Shown here piece after piece: positions 1 through 10,243 of a DNA stretch of 64,000 bases. The first letter of the stretch is position 1. The number at the start of each line of letters is the position of its first letter. The notes beneath the pieces were generated by a model, which saw only the letters and a list, made by a program, of their open reading frames with translations, had not been told where the DNA came from and searched no databases. The position numbers were made by a program, and so were the translations under genes. Source of the DNA: Magnolia sinica (Eukaryota; Streptophyta; Magnoliopsida; Magnoliales; Magnoliaceae); assembly GCF_029962835.1 (NCBI RefSeq), contig NC_080584.1, forward strand, positions 82,364,862 to 82,428,861, read 5' to 3'.

Positions 1-693
1 CTTCCGCTGTTTCCTTGGGGTGGTCTACTTAAGCTCCAGACCTAACAAACGAGAGGTGTAGATAAGTCACGTACATTGATTTCATAAAGTTCGCACACGG
101 AATTGAGCTGAAAAATCAAACAGGCCCTTGATATTTAAGATTTGTGACCTGGGTATTCCTCCGAGAAATCGTTTCTGAAGAATTGTTTTGCTTTTTTCTC
201 AATGATTGTTTTTCTGTCCTTTTTGCACCTTAGGCCCCATCTCTCTTCGCCGGCAGCCACACCATCACCAAACAGATGCGCTTCGCCTCCTCCACCGTCG
301 TATAGCAGCTGCTCCCATCGGTATCGATCCTCGATTCGGGCCTTTGATCACTGACGACCACCTTTCCTTTGGCTGCTGATCTGATCGATCGCCACCAGCA
401 GCAGCACCGCCATCTGTAACCAGCCTGTCTGCCATTTATTCCAGCATCCCTTCTGCCGCTGCTCTCTGCTCCGCTTCACTCGCGGATCTGCCATCATCTC
501 CGTCTTCGCCCGTCACTGCACTAGATCCCGTTCATCATCTCCCTTTTTTCACCTCTGTAGCTGCACCGAATCAACATCCACCGTCCACTGCTTCGGCATC
601 GTGAACCCACAGCTGTAGAAATCCTCCATCACTGTCACCACCTCCACCGAACCATCACCGTCTCCCAAACTCTTTACTTTGCGGATTCAAGAA
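1..693 (+). promoter_or_regulatory. 5' flank and probable 5' UTR of the WRKY gene
   Basis: No coding frame is convincing here. From about 233 the sequence changes from AT-rich to a CT- and CG-rich stretch with many CACC and CTCC runs, like a plant 5' UTR or leader, and it runs directly into the ATG at 694. I see no clear TATA box at a fixed distance. The promoter assignment is inferred from position only. Confidence 0.4.
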
Positions 694-977
694 ATGGAGA
701 AAGACAGTGATATGGGGCAGGAACTGCTGGTCAATGAGCTAATGCAAGGACTAGAGTCTACACAGGAACTCTGGTTCCAAGACCTGTCTTCTCCTCCCGA
801 ATTGCTATTTAATAAGATCCAATCTTCCTTCACTAATGCTCTTTCCATCCTGAGATCGAGCGGCCAAGAGGTAGACCTGCCGTTGACGAGTCCAGTAGCT
901 AGCTTATGCTACACGTCTTCCAAGGGTTCTAATCAGGCCGTCTACGGTGAGGAAGACAGGGCCACCTTCCAGAAAAG
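694..977 (+). CDS. Group III WRKY transcription factor, exon 1
   Basis: First exon of a three-exon WRKY gene (694-977, 2079-2201, 7570-7696; 534 nt, 177 residues). WRKY proteins bind W-box DNA in the nucleus; group III members act mostly in defence and senescence signalling. The exon encodes the N-terminal leucine-rich region usual in group III (ELLVNELMQGLE, then a helix ending ALSILRS). The ATG at 694 is the first in frame; the longer frame starting at 679 begins with TTG. The reading frame stays open to a stop at 1047, but the GT at 978 is the donor that gives phase 2 and so joins the codon AG|G to exon 2. The same donor is preserved in the downstream paralogue at 7890. The protein is short for group III, which usually has 250-350 residues, because it stops right after the zinc finger. 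Confidence 0.85.
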
Positions 978-1017
978 GTATACTCAAGTGAAAAAGGAAG
1001 CTTCTTTCTGGAGTCGT

Positions 1018-1372
1018 TTGGATGCCTGTAAGTGGGCCAAGTTGTAAATCATTTACACTCTGAGTTTGGATGACCTTTTTTGCCGTTAAATCATTTACAG
1101 GCTGTAAATGATTTACAACATTCACCCCCAACTAATTTACAGGCAAAAAAGTTCAGATTTCATTTGCAGACTAACAACTATAAGTGGAAAGATTGGCTCT
1201 CCATTTACAGGACTTGGACAATTTACGGGCAATCCAAACAAAGACAATCATTTACCTATAAATTATTTACAGCTTAAAGCCAAACTGTACAGGCTGTAAA
1301 TGATTTACACATATAGATCATCTGCAACTCACATGACTTGAACAATTTAAATCATTTACAGGCATCCAAGCG
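1018..1372. mobile_element. MITE in WRKY intron 1, TTGGATGCCTGTAA ends
   Basis: The segment has inverted ends reading TTGGATGCCTGTAA on the left and TTACAGGCATCCAA on the right, and many internal copies of an ATCATTTACAGG / CCTGTAAATGAT palindrome. The paralogous intron at 7910-7925 lacks it: the flanking AAGCTTCTT and TTGTAG are nearly contiguous there. It therefore inserted after the WRKY duplication or was lost from copy B. No coding capacity. I could not settle the superfamily or the target duplication. Confidence 0.7.
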
Positions 1373-1509
1373 CCCTCAGTCTTGTAGGACTTTAAAATTA
1401 TACATTAAGGCATGGTTTGTAGATGCGTACAATTGAGTTCATCACATACCAGAGAATCTTTTTTTTTTTTTTTCGTTGACCATAAGTATGTATTAGATGG
1501 GGATCATGT

Positions 1510-1911
1510 GCTTTGCTAAGCACACATGCATGTGCTATAACGCCACACACCACAAGTGCCAGCACGGCACATAGGTGCGAGATTCAATCCATCCGTCAGG
1601 TTGGTCCAACCTAGTACATGTTTTCCTAAAAATAAATCTGGCCCACTCAGCATGTGGGCACCAATATTGGAAACAGGTGGATGGCTAGAGAACTTCATCC
1701 AAGTTTTTCAGAGCTGTACATTTTAAAATAAATAAATTAATTAATTATTAAAAAAAAAAGAAGACAAAAACCGAATTGTGGCCTGCCTGAACAGTGGATC
1801 AACCTAATGCTTGGGCTGGAGTGCCAATATAGCAGTCCTGTTCTAACAGATGGATTGGATCCTGGATCTATCGTACCATGCTGGTACATGTGTGTGCTTA
1901 GTAAAGCTCTA
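1510..1911. repeat. Old inverted-terminal repeat element shared by both WRKY copies
   Basis: Terminal inverted sequence GCTTTGCTAAGCACAC on the left pairs with GTGTGCTTAGTAAAGC on the right. The same unit is present in the second copy at 8009-8401, so it is older than the tandem duplication. Noncoding. It fills most of intron 1 between the MITE and exon 2. Confidence 0.55.
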
Positions 1912-2078
1912 GGGATCATATTTCTTTCTGGTAAGAATTAAAGATAACCTTGACAACGAACAACCATGATCTGTAATACATAACAATGATTAACTAAAAG
2001 GAGACGAACTCATTTTTAGGCGTCTACCAAACAAGCCCTTAATTTGCTCACATCTCATTGCTGGTTTCTTTGTTGTAG

Positions 2079-2201
2079 GGAGAAGAAATCAATTGACACA
2101 AGACATGTGCATATGGTTTACTTGGGGGCGGACCCACCAGATGACGGCTTTCGCTGGAGAAAATATGGGCAGAAAGAAATCCTGGGACATAAATTTCCAA
2201 G
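2079..2201 (+). CDS. Group III WRKY transcription factor, exon 2 (WRKYGQK half)
   Basis: Acceptor TTGTAG at 2073-2078, donor AG|GTGAG at 2201/2202. The exon encodes a short basic linker and the N-terminal half of the WRKY domain, DDGFRWRKYGQKEILG, with the DNA-contacting heptad WRKYGQK intact. It ends inside the codon for the R of FPR, the conserved phase-2 intron position of group III WRKY genes. Same length (123 nt) as its paralogue at 8555-8677. Confidence 0.92.
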
Positions 2202-2664
2202 GTGAGAAATCCCTCCCCCATTTAGGCTGGGTTTGGATGCACAAGTGAATTTATTTGTGAACATTCAGTTTAGTCTAGAGGAAATATCAAAAATTATTTT
2301 TATTTTTCCTAGTACCCATAATGAGGAAGTAGCTCTCCAAATGCGTCTGTGACTCTGTGCGTGTGTGTGTGTGTTTCAACTCCCACTTGAAAGAAACATA
2401 AATGCGAGTTGGAGCCCAATCCCTTGGTGCAAATCGTGAGGAAATTAGGATTTTCTTATTTCCACTTGATAGACTAACATTTGCAATTAAATTCAGTATT
2501 GCATCTAAAAGCATCCCTTAATCTGGACAACGATGAAAACTACCACACGTTCTAAAGTTCCATGCATGAGAACCAAAAGTCACTGAACTTTGCTTCTTCC
2601 TGTACAACTGGATATCGTGTCTTTTCTTTTTTTACCAAAGTCAAGATGTCCCAATTTTTATTCA

Positions 2665-2822
2665 GGTATTACAACACGGGGTTATGTAACAGCTGTTATG
2701 TAATGATAATGTTGGTAACCGTTACGCATGCATTATAGGGTTGTGTGTGTGTCGGCAACCACCTGTATTTGTAACGGTAACAACGGTGGCTGTTACAACC
2801 ACCGTTACCATTATGGAATACC
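2665..2822. mobile_element. Small MITE in WRKY intron 2, GGTATT...AATACC ends
   Basis: The 158-bp segment is bounded by GGTATT and AATACC and is rich in GTAACGGT / ACCGTTAC inverted motifs. The paralogous stretch near 13600 reads straight through from CAATTTTTA to CATAAA without it, which is an empty site. A second family member lies at 43491-43694, itself nested in another element. Confidence 0.7.
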
Positions 2823-4731
2823 CTGATTTCTACATAAATATACATCACATATATAAGTGGGAAAGGAAGCTTACAATACAACTAGTTGCTTTGGACACAT
2901 GGGATTGTCGAATCATTGATTCCTTCCCTTTGAATGTTGGTCATTTTTGTTTGTTGCCTGAGCCATAGATCCAATGGTTAGCACCATCTACCAAAATGTT
3001 TCCTTAGAATCATGAGCAATACAAGGTGGGTTACATTGACGATTCGACCAATTTTTTCTTCGCTCAATCTTGACTATCCATTTTTGCATTCTATTGGTTG
3101 CATGGTTAGGAATCTTATTGGTGTGATTCTCGCATCATCACCTGCCACGTTTTGGTTGGAATGTTTGAAAAGTGCAGATCGATGATTGGAATGTCCCACT
3201 TATCCAAAGAAATCAGTTGTATCGTAGGCCTAAGATGTGACTCGTTGTATTAGATCCTCATCAGGTACAGTTCCCAAAACAGGGCAATTTTGGTTAATCC
3301 TCCATATTGTGCCTGAAAAATCACTATTAGCACAAATGGGTTACTTCTTAACTATTAAGTTTTTGGTCTCCTTTTCATATATGACATGACCCACGGCTTT
3401 GTCATGTTGAAGATGGCCTCTTATGTTTTTGTCACAAACAAAGTAGCTATTTGTAAATGTACAGGCAGGCTATAGTGATTTTTTGGGAGGGAATGGATGA
3501 TCTATAATTATATTACCAAGAAAGGTTTTTATTATTATCCATCATGTGGAGTTCACTTTTGATTTCGTGTCACTCTAAAAAATTACTTTGATAAGATGAT
3601 ATTTCACCATGTGATTTTCTCCTTTGATTGCTCATCCCTCTCAAACATCACTTTGATATAATGTTCATATAGCCATAAGACCAATTAATGAAGGGGCATT
3701 TTCACACCGGGCTCTAGGGTTGCCTATGGGATGCAGGAGCACACTTGGGGTGGGCGGCCTGTATGAGGCAGGCCCTACCTGTGCGAGGTGGGTGGCTCAT
3801 GTGAAGTGGTACCCATGTGATTTGGGGCCCACGAGGGGGGTTCGACTGAGGTCCTAACCCATACGATGTGGGGCGTGGGTTATGAGATAAAGGGATTAAT
3901 TCGCCATGCTCTATCAGTTCGAGCTTTTAGATCAAGTGGTACTTAACTGTTCTACATCATCAATGTTTAGAAAAATGGACTTTTTTTTTTGTTTATTATT
4001 TATTTTTTATGGTGGGGAACCATTCTCAAGCTTAACCATGAGAAGCCCTTGGTTTCCAACTATGTGTATTGTGGAATTTTAAGTTTTCCTTAATTATCAC
4101 GTTCATTCTTTATGCCTCTTTTGCTAATTGGACAATTAGTCAATTTAGAAATTACGCTAACTAAACACACTAATTACATAATTTACGAATTTGGCAATGA
4201 AAAATTTGTCAAATTCATGAATTTGGTCCATCCAAACAGCTCTTTACTACTTTGTATTAGGGAAGCGCGCACACCTCCTTGGACTGCACTTTTCAAACAT
4301 AAAAAATTAATGCACGAGGGCATGTATCTCTATTACATATAACTAGAGACACCAGGGGCACAAATTTGCACATAGTTAGTTTTTCGAATTACTAAAACTA
4401 TGCATAATTGAAGGACATGGGATATGTTTTAAACCAAAATACTAGGTAATTAAGAGGTGAGGCAATTTTTTAGACGATCAAGTTAATTTTAGCAATATGA
4501 TCCGTCCATATGATATCTCTCATACTTTGGATGGTCTGGATACATGAATGCCAACTATGAGGAAGATGAGCCACCATCATTTCAAAAATGATGGTGAATC
4601 ATCACAAAGTAGCCTACTTTTCTAAAACCACTTCTCCTCTGTCCTCTTCCACAACTTGCATACTAATCCTGAGAGGCAATTTCTGCCACACAAAATCTTT
4701 GGTTGGGTTCTTCATAGGAGGGGACAAAAGG

Positions 4732-5414
4732 TGACGCAAGGATCAACGTGATGAGGTCGATCACCGTCATCCTCAAGGATAACTACTCTGAATCTACGGA
4801 GCTTCTCTGGACTCCTCATAGAGACTTCTCGAATCCACGAGGAAAGAAAACAAGAAGATAGAAATAAATTCTAATAAATTCAAAATTTGATTGATCGATG
4901 AAATAAACGAGTTCACAACCCTTTAAATAGGGATACCAAGTAATGAGTGAGAAATAAGAAGCAAAGTATAACTAAAACTCTTAGAAATTCGTAACTTACT
5001 ATAAATAGTAAATTTACTTTTTATAGTAAGTTTCCTATGTGGCTTAACCACATTATTCTCCTAATTATTCTAAGCACTTTTCATGTTGGACACAACTGCT
5101 AAAGCCCAATGGATGAAGAGTTATAATCAAACTAAAACTAACTATTTATAGTAAAAACGGAATTAAATATGGAATTCAACCGTCGATATAATGGAATCTC
5201 GCAAATTCGACGTGGGCAACCCAGCTATGCTCGGTTGGTTGGCTAAAGTAGCTTATCCTACCCCAAAATCATATATGGTACGTCGAGTAACTCATTCCGG
5301 TTTGCGAGATATGTCAGTTTTAAGGTTTTTGACGGTCTTGATGACTTCTGCCTCTGATCGAGCCTTCTCTGATCCATCTTGGACATGAAAGTGTCTACGA
5401 CCCACTCTACATCA
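4732..5414 (-). repeat. 3' LTR of the gypsy derivative
   Basis: Begins TGACGCAAGG and ends CTCTACATCA on the plus strand. It is highly similar, with scattered substitutions, to the right LTR at 6332-7010. The divergence between the two would date the insertion. Confidence 0.85.
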
Positions 5415-5925
5415 GTCCCCTCTACTTTAAAAGAACTCGTCCTCAAGTTCTCGTGTTGCTTCGATTCATGATGCTTGGTCTAGTGCGCCGTAACGATACC
5501 CGAATCAAAAGTTATGATCAATTTACGGTCCACCTTCTTTTGGTCCAACCATGCTAGGAATGTATTTGTGACACATTCTACATCAGACCCCTCCACTTGG
5601 AAAAAACTCGTCTGCGAGTTACTCAAGGAACTTGGTTCATGATTATAAGATAACTTTTGATGCCGATGTTTATTAGCCCTTTTCTTGCACTTGGCATTAG
5701 GTTCTTGAGTTGTCACAATACATGTACTCATTCTTTCCTTGACTTGACTAGTATCGATCAGATCCTTTACTCCTGCTTTCAAGATCTGACATTTTTTCTA
5801 ACTCAACTGACAGTGAAAGCGGTTGGGCAAGCTAGCTCCAAGGACAAGGCGTATGTGATGTTGGATGTCCCTCATGGGGGGGCAATCCATCGAGTAAATC
5901 TTCTATACATAATAATCCATTAAAA

Positions 5926-6299
5926 CTAGAAAATTCGGCCTTACCTCGATAGTATCTTTCAATATGATAGAGACGATCTCCTCTATGGACTGGTCATTGG
6001 GCAAAGTCGTCATCAAGGTCCTCGTTGCTAGAACTCGCATTATCTGGTATAGCCTTACGATTCACCATTGGTAGTGCTCTACGAAAATCGAGGTTGTGCC
6101 GTATAGCAACCACGGGCGGTTGAGCATCACATAAGGCTCTTGGCGGAATTAGCGCATCCGTAATACGGTTGAGGGTTTCCTGCAGTCCTTGCATAGCCAA
6201 TTGACTCTCTCGATGGAAAGCTTTCATTCTTTCCGAAAGATAATGAATCCTTGAATCACCGTCCATATGATTTTTGTTCATACTTTCATTTTTTATCAT
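5926..6299 (-). pseudogene. Broken gypsy gag N-terminus
   Basis: On the minus strand a frame opens at 6299 and reads about 100 residues to a stop after DDDFAQ near 5994. After that stop the frame continues with KAEFSSFNGLLCIEDLLD, which resembles the conserved plant gypsy gag motif (KADIP.FNG.L.IEDFLDW). Further stops and loss of the rest of gag make it nonfunctional. The longer frame starting at 6419 runs through the LTR and primer-binding site and is not a real protein start. Confidence 0.65.
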
Positions 6300-6331
6300 C
6301 GACCCAGGGGAGTCCTCGCTCTGATACCAAT

Positions 6332-7010
6332 TGACGCATGGATGAACGTGATGAGGTCGATCACCGTCTTCCTCAAGGATAACTACTCTGAATCCACGCA
6401 GCTTTTTTAGACTCCTCATAAAAACTTCTCAAATCCACGAAGAAAGAAAGCAAGAAAATAGAAATAAATTCTAATAAATTCGAAATTTGATTGATTGATC
6501 AAATAAACAAGTTCACAACCTTTTAAATAGGGATACCAAGCAATGAGAGAGAAATCAGAAGCAAAGTATAACTAAAACTCCTAGAAATTCGTGACTTACT
6601 ATAAATAGTAAATTTACTTTTTATAGTAAGTTTCCTATGTGGCTTAACGCATTATTCTCCTAATTATTTTAAGCACTTTTCATGTTAGACACAACTCCTA
6701 AAGCCTAACAGATGAAGAGTTATAATCAAACTAAAACTCTATGTATAGCAAAAATGGAATTAAACATGGAATTCGGCCGTCGATATAATGGAATCTCGCA
6801 AATTCGGTGTGGGCAACCCGGCTATGCCGGGTTGGTTGGCTAAAGTAGCTCGTCATACCCTAAAATTATATATGGTATGTCGAGTAACTCATTCCGGTTT
6901 GCGAGATATGCCTGTTTTAATGTTCTGACGATCTTGATGACTTCTGCCTCTGCTGGAGCTTTCTCTGATCCATCTCGGACATGAAAGTGTCTGTAACCCA
7001 CTCTACATCA
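6332..7010 (-). repeat. 5' LTR of the gypsy derivative
   Basis: Direct repeat of 4732-5414. On the minus strand it begins TGATGTAGAG and ends TGCGTCA, and is followed after two bases by the tRNA-Met primer-binding site at 6318-6329. Confidence 0.85.
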
Positions 7011-7569
7011 AGAGGAAATATTATCAGTAACCCTTTTGGGTTTAATAATGAGTTTTAGCCCTTTTTTAAAGACGTGTGCGCACATGCACATGGAGACTAC
7101 TAAGAATCCCATGTTTATGGGGATGGCTTAGTAGTGTCCCTAAATCCTTTAAATGCCATGCGGGACAACTAATCCATAGGGTCGATTCATTCCATACCAC
7201 TATTAGCAAGCGATGATGCAAAATTTGCACCTACCTAATGACACAAAGTCATTGAGTTGTTAAACTGTTGCCAAGATTTCGGGTTTTGTAAAGCTGGGAC
7301 AAGGCTATGATGATGAGAAAAAAAAAGGCTATGATGATGATGATGTGTTTATATACGAATCTTCCCTTATATGTTAGTGGATACATGATGTGTTCCATTG
7401 ATTAAGGCACAACTTGTAGTCCCATCCCAAATCAAGCAACTTTGAATCATGCTATATGTTTTCCTACTAAAATATGTCTAGTCAGTCTGTTGCGGTGAAT
7501 TGAACAAAAAAACAAACATCTACATGTAAGTTTTTACCTTTTCCTGATTATAGCTTGTTACAAATGCAG

Positions 7570-7696
7570 GAGCTACTACCTATGTAATCATGGAACTGCA
7601 ACAGGATGCCCTGCCAAAAAGACAGTCCAGAGGTCCACCGAGGACTCCTCGATCCTTGATATCATGTACCGAGGAGAGCACACCTGTATACAGTAA
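7570..7696 (+). CDS. Group III WRKY transcription factor, exon 3 (zinc finger) and stop
   Basis: Acceptor ATGCAG ends at 7569. The exon completes the domain: SYYLCNHG, then C-x7-C-x23-H-x-C ending RGEHTC, which is the group III (C2HC) zinc-finger spacing. The codon after HTCIQ is TAA at 7694-7696, so the protein ends at the finger with no C-terminal region. Alternatively the CA|GTAAGTAT at 7691-7700 is a splice donor and a further exon follows. The nearest good acceptor (TTTCAG at 7796) gives only about six more codons before a stop. Past the TAA the same frame stays open into the second WRKY copy. Confidence 0.85.
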
Positions 7697-7744
7697 GTAT
7701 CTAAAAACCCAGTCACTTTGCCTTCGAAGCTTGATTATCATTTC

Positions 7745-7890
7745 ATGGGTGAAGTAATTGCGGAACCATCATCCTTGTTGGATAGAAAGCTTTCAGGTCC
7801 ACCCATGTTGCCTAAACCCTTAGCGGTACAAAGCGAGGATTCTATTCAGGCCATCTACGGTAAGGGACACCGTGCTACCTTCCAGGAAAG
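7745..7890 (+). CDS. Second WRKY copy, first remaining exon (partial)
   Basis: Paralogue of the 3' part of exon 1. From ATG 7745 an open frame encodes about 49 residues ending in an AIYGKGHRATFQER tail that parallels AVYGEEDRATFQKR of the upstream gene. The donor AG|GTAAAG at 7890/7891 keeps phase 2. The N-terminal leucine-rich part is missing, so this copy is 5'-truncated. The frame is open upstream to the TAA at 7694 that ends the first WRKY gene. Whether the ATG is used is unknown. It may be an exon of a longer fused gene or a decaying duplicate without selection. Confidence 0.6.
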
Positions 7891-8008
7891 GTAAAGTGAA
7901 AAAAGAAGCTTCTTAGTTTTGTAGAACTTTAAAATTATATATTAGGGCACAGTTTGTAGATGCTTAAAACTGAGTTTATCTCATATTAGAGCATCTCATT
8001 TTTTTCTC

Positions 8009-8401
8009 AGCTTTGCTAAGCTCACACGCGTGTTCAATAAATCTAAATGCCAACGGTCCAGAATCACACATGGTTGTGAGATCCAATCCATCCGTCAGGT
8101 CGGTACAACGCTGTACATGTTTTCCAAAAATAAATCTGCCCCCCTCAGCATGTGGGCGCCAATATTGGAAACAGGCAGATGGCTAGAGAACATCATCCAA
8201 GTTTTTCAGAGAAGTACATTTTTAAAAAAACGAACCATGGCCCACCTGATCACTGGATCAACCTGGTGCTTGGGCTGGAGCCTGGTGTTGTTCTAACAGA
8301 TGGAATGGATTGGATCTTGGAACTATCATGCCATGTTGGCACATGTGTGGCATGTATACATGAGCTTTATTGCATACGTGTGTGGGCTTAGCGAAGCTCT
8401 A
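8009..8401. repeat. Second copy of the old inverted-terminal repeat in the WRKY intron
   Basis: Paralogous to 1510-1911: GCTTTGCTAAGC on the left and GCTTAGCGAAGC on the right, with the same interior. It fills the intron between 7891 and 8554. Confidence 0.55.
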
Positions 8402-8554
8402 GGAATCGTATTTTGTTTTGGTAAGGATTAAAAATAATATTGATAATGAACAACCTAGATCTAGTAACTAAAATGAGACAAACTCATTTTTTGGCATCTA
8501 CCAAAAAGGCCCTTGTAATTTCCTCAGATCTCATTTCCGGTGTCTTTGTTGTAG

Positions 8555-8677
8555 AGAGAAGCAACCAATGTGGATAAAACAAATGTGTCCTGTTCACCTG
8601 GAGACGGACCCACCAAATGATGGCTATAGGTGGAGACGGTTTGCACAGGAAGAGATCCGTGGAGCTACACTTCCAAT
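8555..8677 (+). CDS. Second WRKY copy, degenerate WRKY exon (WRRFAQE)
   Basis: Exactly the same length (123 nt) and splice phase as exon 2 of the upstream gene: acceptor TTGTAG at 8549-8554, donor AT|GTGAG at 8677/8678. No stop or frameshift. It encodes NDGYRWRRFAQEEIRG where the upstream gene has DDGFRWRKYGQKEILG. Four of the seven heptad residues are kept; K, Y-G and the final K are changed, and the final K and G are normally needed for W-box binding. The zinc-finger exon that should follow is not found downstream on this strand. Either a pseudo-exon that happens to remain open, or part of a chimeric gene whose 3' half is now at 41.2-46.4 kb. Confidence 0.65.
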
Positions 8678-8984
8678 GTGAGAAATCCCTCCCACATTTA
8701 GGGTGTGTTTGGACGCACGAATGAGTTTTATCTGTGAACATTCAGTTACTCTAGAGGAAATATCACTTATTGATGTTTCCTAGTACCGATAATGAGGAAG
8801 AAGGTCTCAAATCATGGCTGTGTGCGTTTCACCTTCAACTTTAAAGTAACAGACGTGCGAATTGGAGCCCAATCCCTTAGTGCGAATTGTGAGGAAATTA
8901 GGATTTGGTTATTTCCACTTTATAGACTAATATTTGCAGTTAAATTCAGTAGTGCATCCAAAATCATTCTTTGTGTCAAAGAAC

Positions 8985-10243
8985 AATGAAAACTACCTGA
9001 TGCGATGGATGCACATGCTATGTGAATTGGTGAGGTTAGTTTTCGAATTAAGCATAAGTAAAGTGAAACATAAAAATTCAGCATCCACATCATTGATTAA
9101 GGAAATCAAGAGAAAACCATGTTACATCCATCCATATATGCAAGCCACATGCTAGGAACAAAATAACATAAATTTAGGTCCCCATGGAAGTTGGGACTTC
9201 CATCTAGCATGGGAATAGTTCAATTCTACATGTATTGATCACAAATCACATAAAGGATTCACAAAAGCAATAGTTAATTAGCTAAAGGAATGAAGGGATT
9301 AGGATTCGGATTGAGGAATCAGGGTATTTGGGAAATTAGGGTTAGGGCTTCCTAAATTTGGGAATTAAAGTTTATGGAAGTGAAATAGAATAAGGGTTTT
9401 AGGGGGCTAGGATTATAGAGAAAGAGAAGAAAGAAGGGGGAGAGGGGACCTGTACTGTTCACGTGCACTATTCATGTGTCAGGCTAGGTTTAGGGTGTGG
9501 ATTGGCTAATGGTTTAGGTATGGAGTGGTTTTGTGGGGTTATTTTAGGTTTTAGGAAGGGATTAAAGGAGTAGAAAGGGGATTTGTGGGTTTAGGAAGAA
9601 AATACCTTTGAAGAAGAAGAATGAAGAAGAGGGTAATTCGATATACGGGATTCCCTCCCTTGTCTTCTCACTAATCTCGAAGAACACACAAGATTAATAG
9701 AGAAATCACTTCTCATACTCTCACAAGGGAGAAGAAAATTGAATTATATTCTGCATAATGTTCAAAACACTATTAATCATAAAATAAATTTTAAACTAAT
9801 TAACCAACAAAATAGTAACAAAACTAAAAAAACAAAACAAAACGAAAAACAAACGTCCCGTGGCCCATGGGGTCCATGATCATGATCCTAATCTAAGCCC
9901 CTACCAGGTCAATGGCCTGATGATCATGATCCAATAGTTCGAATGACTCGGGATCATGATCCAACAGTCCAAAACTTTGGTAATGCAACCAAAACTCCGA
10001 TAATACAACCCACATGTATCTTCCCAATGTGGGGTCTTCTAGATGCATGCACTCATGTGTGTGGGGTCTTCAGTCCATGCTCCAGGAAGTAGTCATCAAT
10101 CCAAAGTGACACTAGAGCTCTCCTCCGGCTCTAGTAGACTCTAAAAGGTGTTCGGATGTACTCATCATCTCCCCACGACTGAGAAGAATTCGCCTTTGAC
10201 GAAATAAAACTGCGGTACTGTTCAAGAAGGTCCAGATCTATGC
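8985..10243. other. Insertion in the second WRKY intron: unresolved repeat-rich DNA
   Basis: The intron paralogy with 2203-2540 stops near 8985 and resumes near 13388, so about 4.4 kb is inserted. This first part has no convincing gene. It has GGATCATGATCC-type motifs around 9870-9965 and a tail resembling the 3' region of gypsy elements (minus strand), which is weak. It is interrupted by the hAT-like element at 10252. Confidence 0.45.

Larger units (their letters stand above)
4732..7010 (-). mobile_element. Non-autonomous Ty3/gypsy LTR element (deletion derivative)
   Basis: Two direct repeats of 683 and 679 bp (4732-5414 and 6332-7010), each TG...CA on either strand, flank a 917-bp interior. 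On the minus strand the 5' LTR is the right one. Two bases beyond it lies TGGTATCAGAGC (complement of 6318-6329), the usual primer-binding site complementary to initiator tRNA-Met. A purine-rich tract (complement of about 5415-5425) precedes the other LTR. Flanks AAAGG and AGAGG are an approximate 5-bp target duplication. The interior holds only a broken gag start, so protease, RT, RNase H and integrase are missing. It sits in WRKY intron 2 in antisense orientation and is absent from the paralogous intron at 42787-46440. Confidence 0.88.
3480..7569 (+). repeat. WRKY intron-2 segment duplicated (inverted) in front of the LRR exon
   Basis: Leaving out the LTR element at 4732-7010, this part of intron 2 matches the minus strand of 46440-42787 in collinear order. 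Landmarks in both: the CTTTGATAA stretch near 3590, the ATGCATAATTGAAGGACATG stretch near 4400, the TTCTGCCACACAAAATC stretch near 4681, TTTTAGCCCTTTT near 7050, AGCAAGCGATGATGCAAAAT near 7206, and the acceptor tract TTTTCCTGATTATAGCTTG at about 7540-7569. Each copy carries private insertions. A block at about 3697-3975 is specific to this copy and I do not recognise it. Confidence 0.85.

Noticed and set aside
3697-3975. SINE with tRNA-type A and B boxes
   Set aside because: GGTTCGACTG resembles a B box, but the A box is poor and no tail or target duplication could be found.
5994-6419. 141-residue minus-strand protein starting at 6419
   Set aside because: Its first 40 residues translate the LTR and the tRNA primer-binding site. 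Only the part after about 6299 can be gag.
7797-7820. Exon 4 of the first WRKY gene beginning at the TTTCAG acceptor (7796)
   Set aside because: Splicing from CA|GTAAGT gives a frame that stops after about six codons. The coding similarity to exon 1 is in another frame, continuous with upstream sequence.
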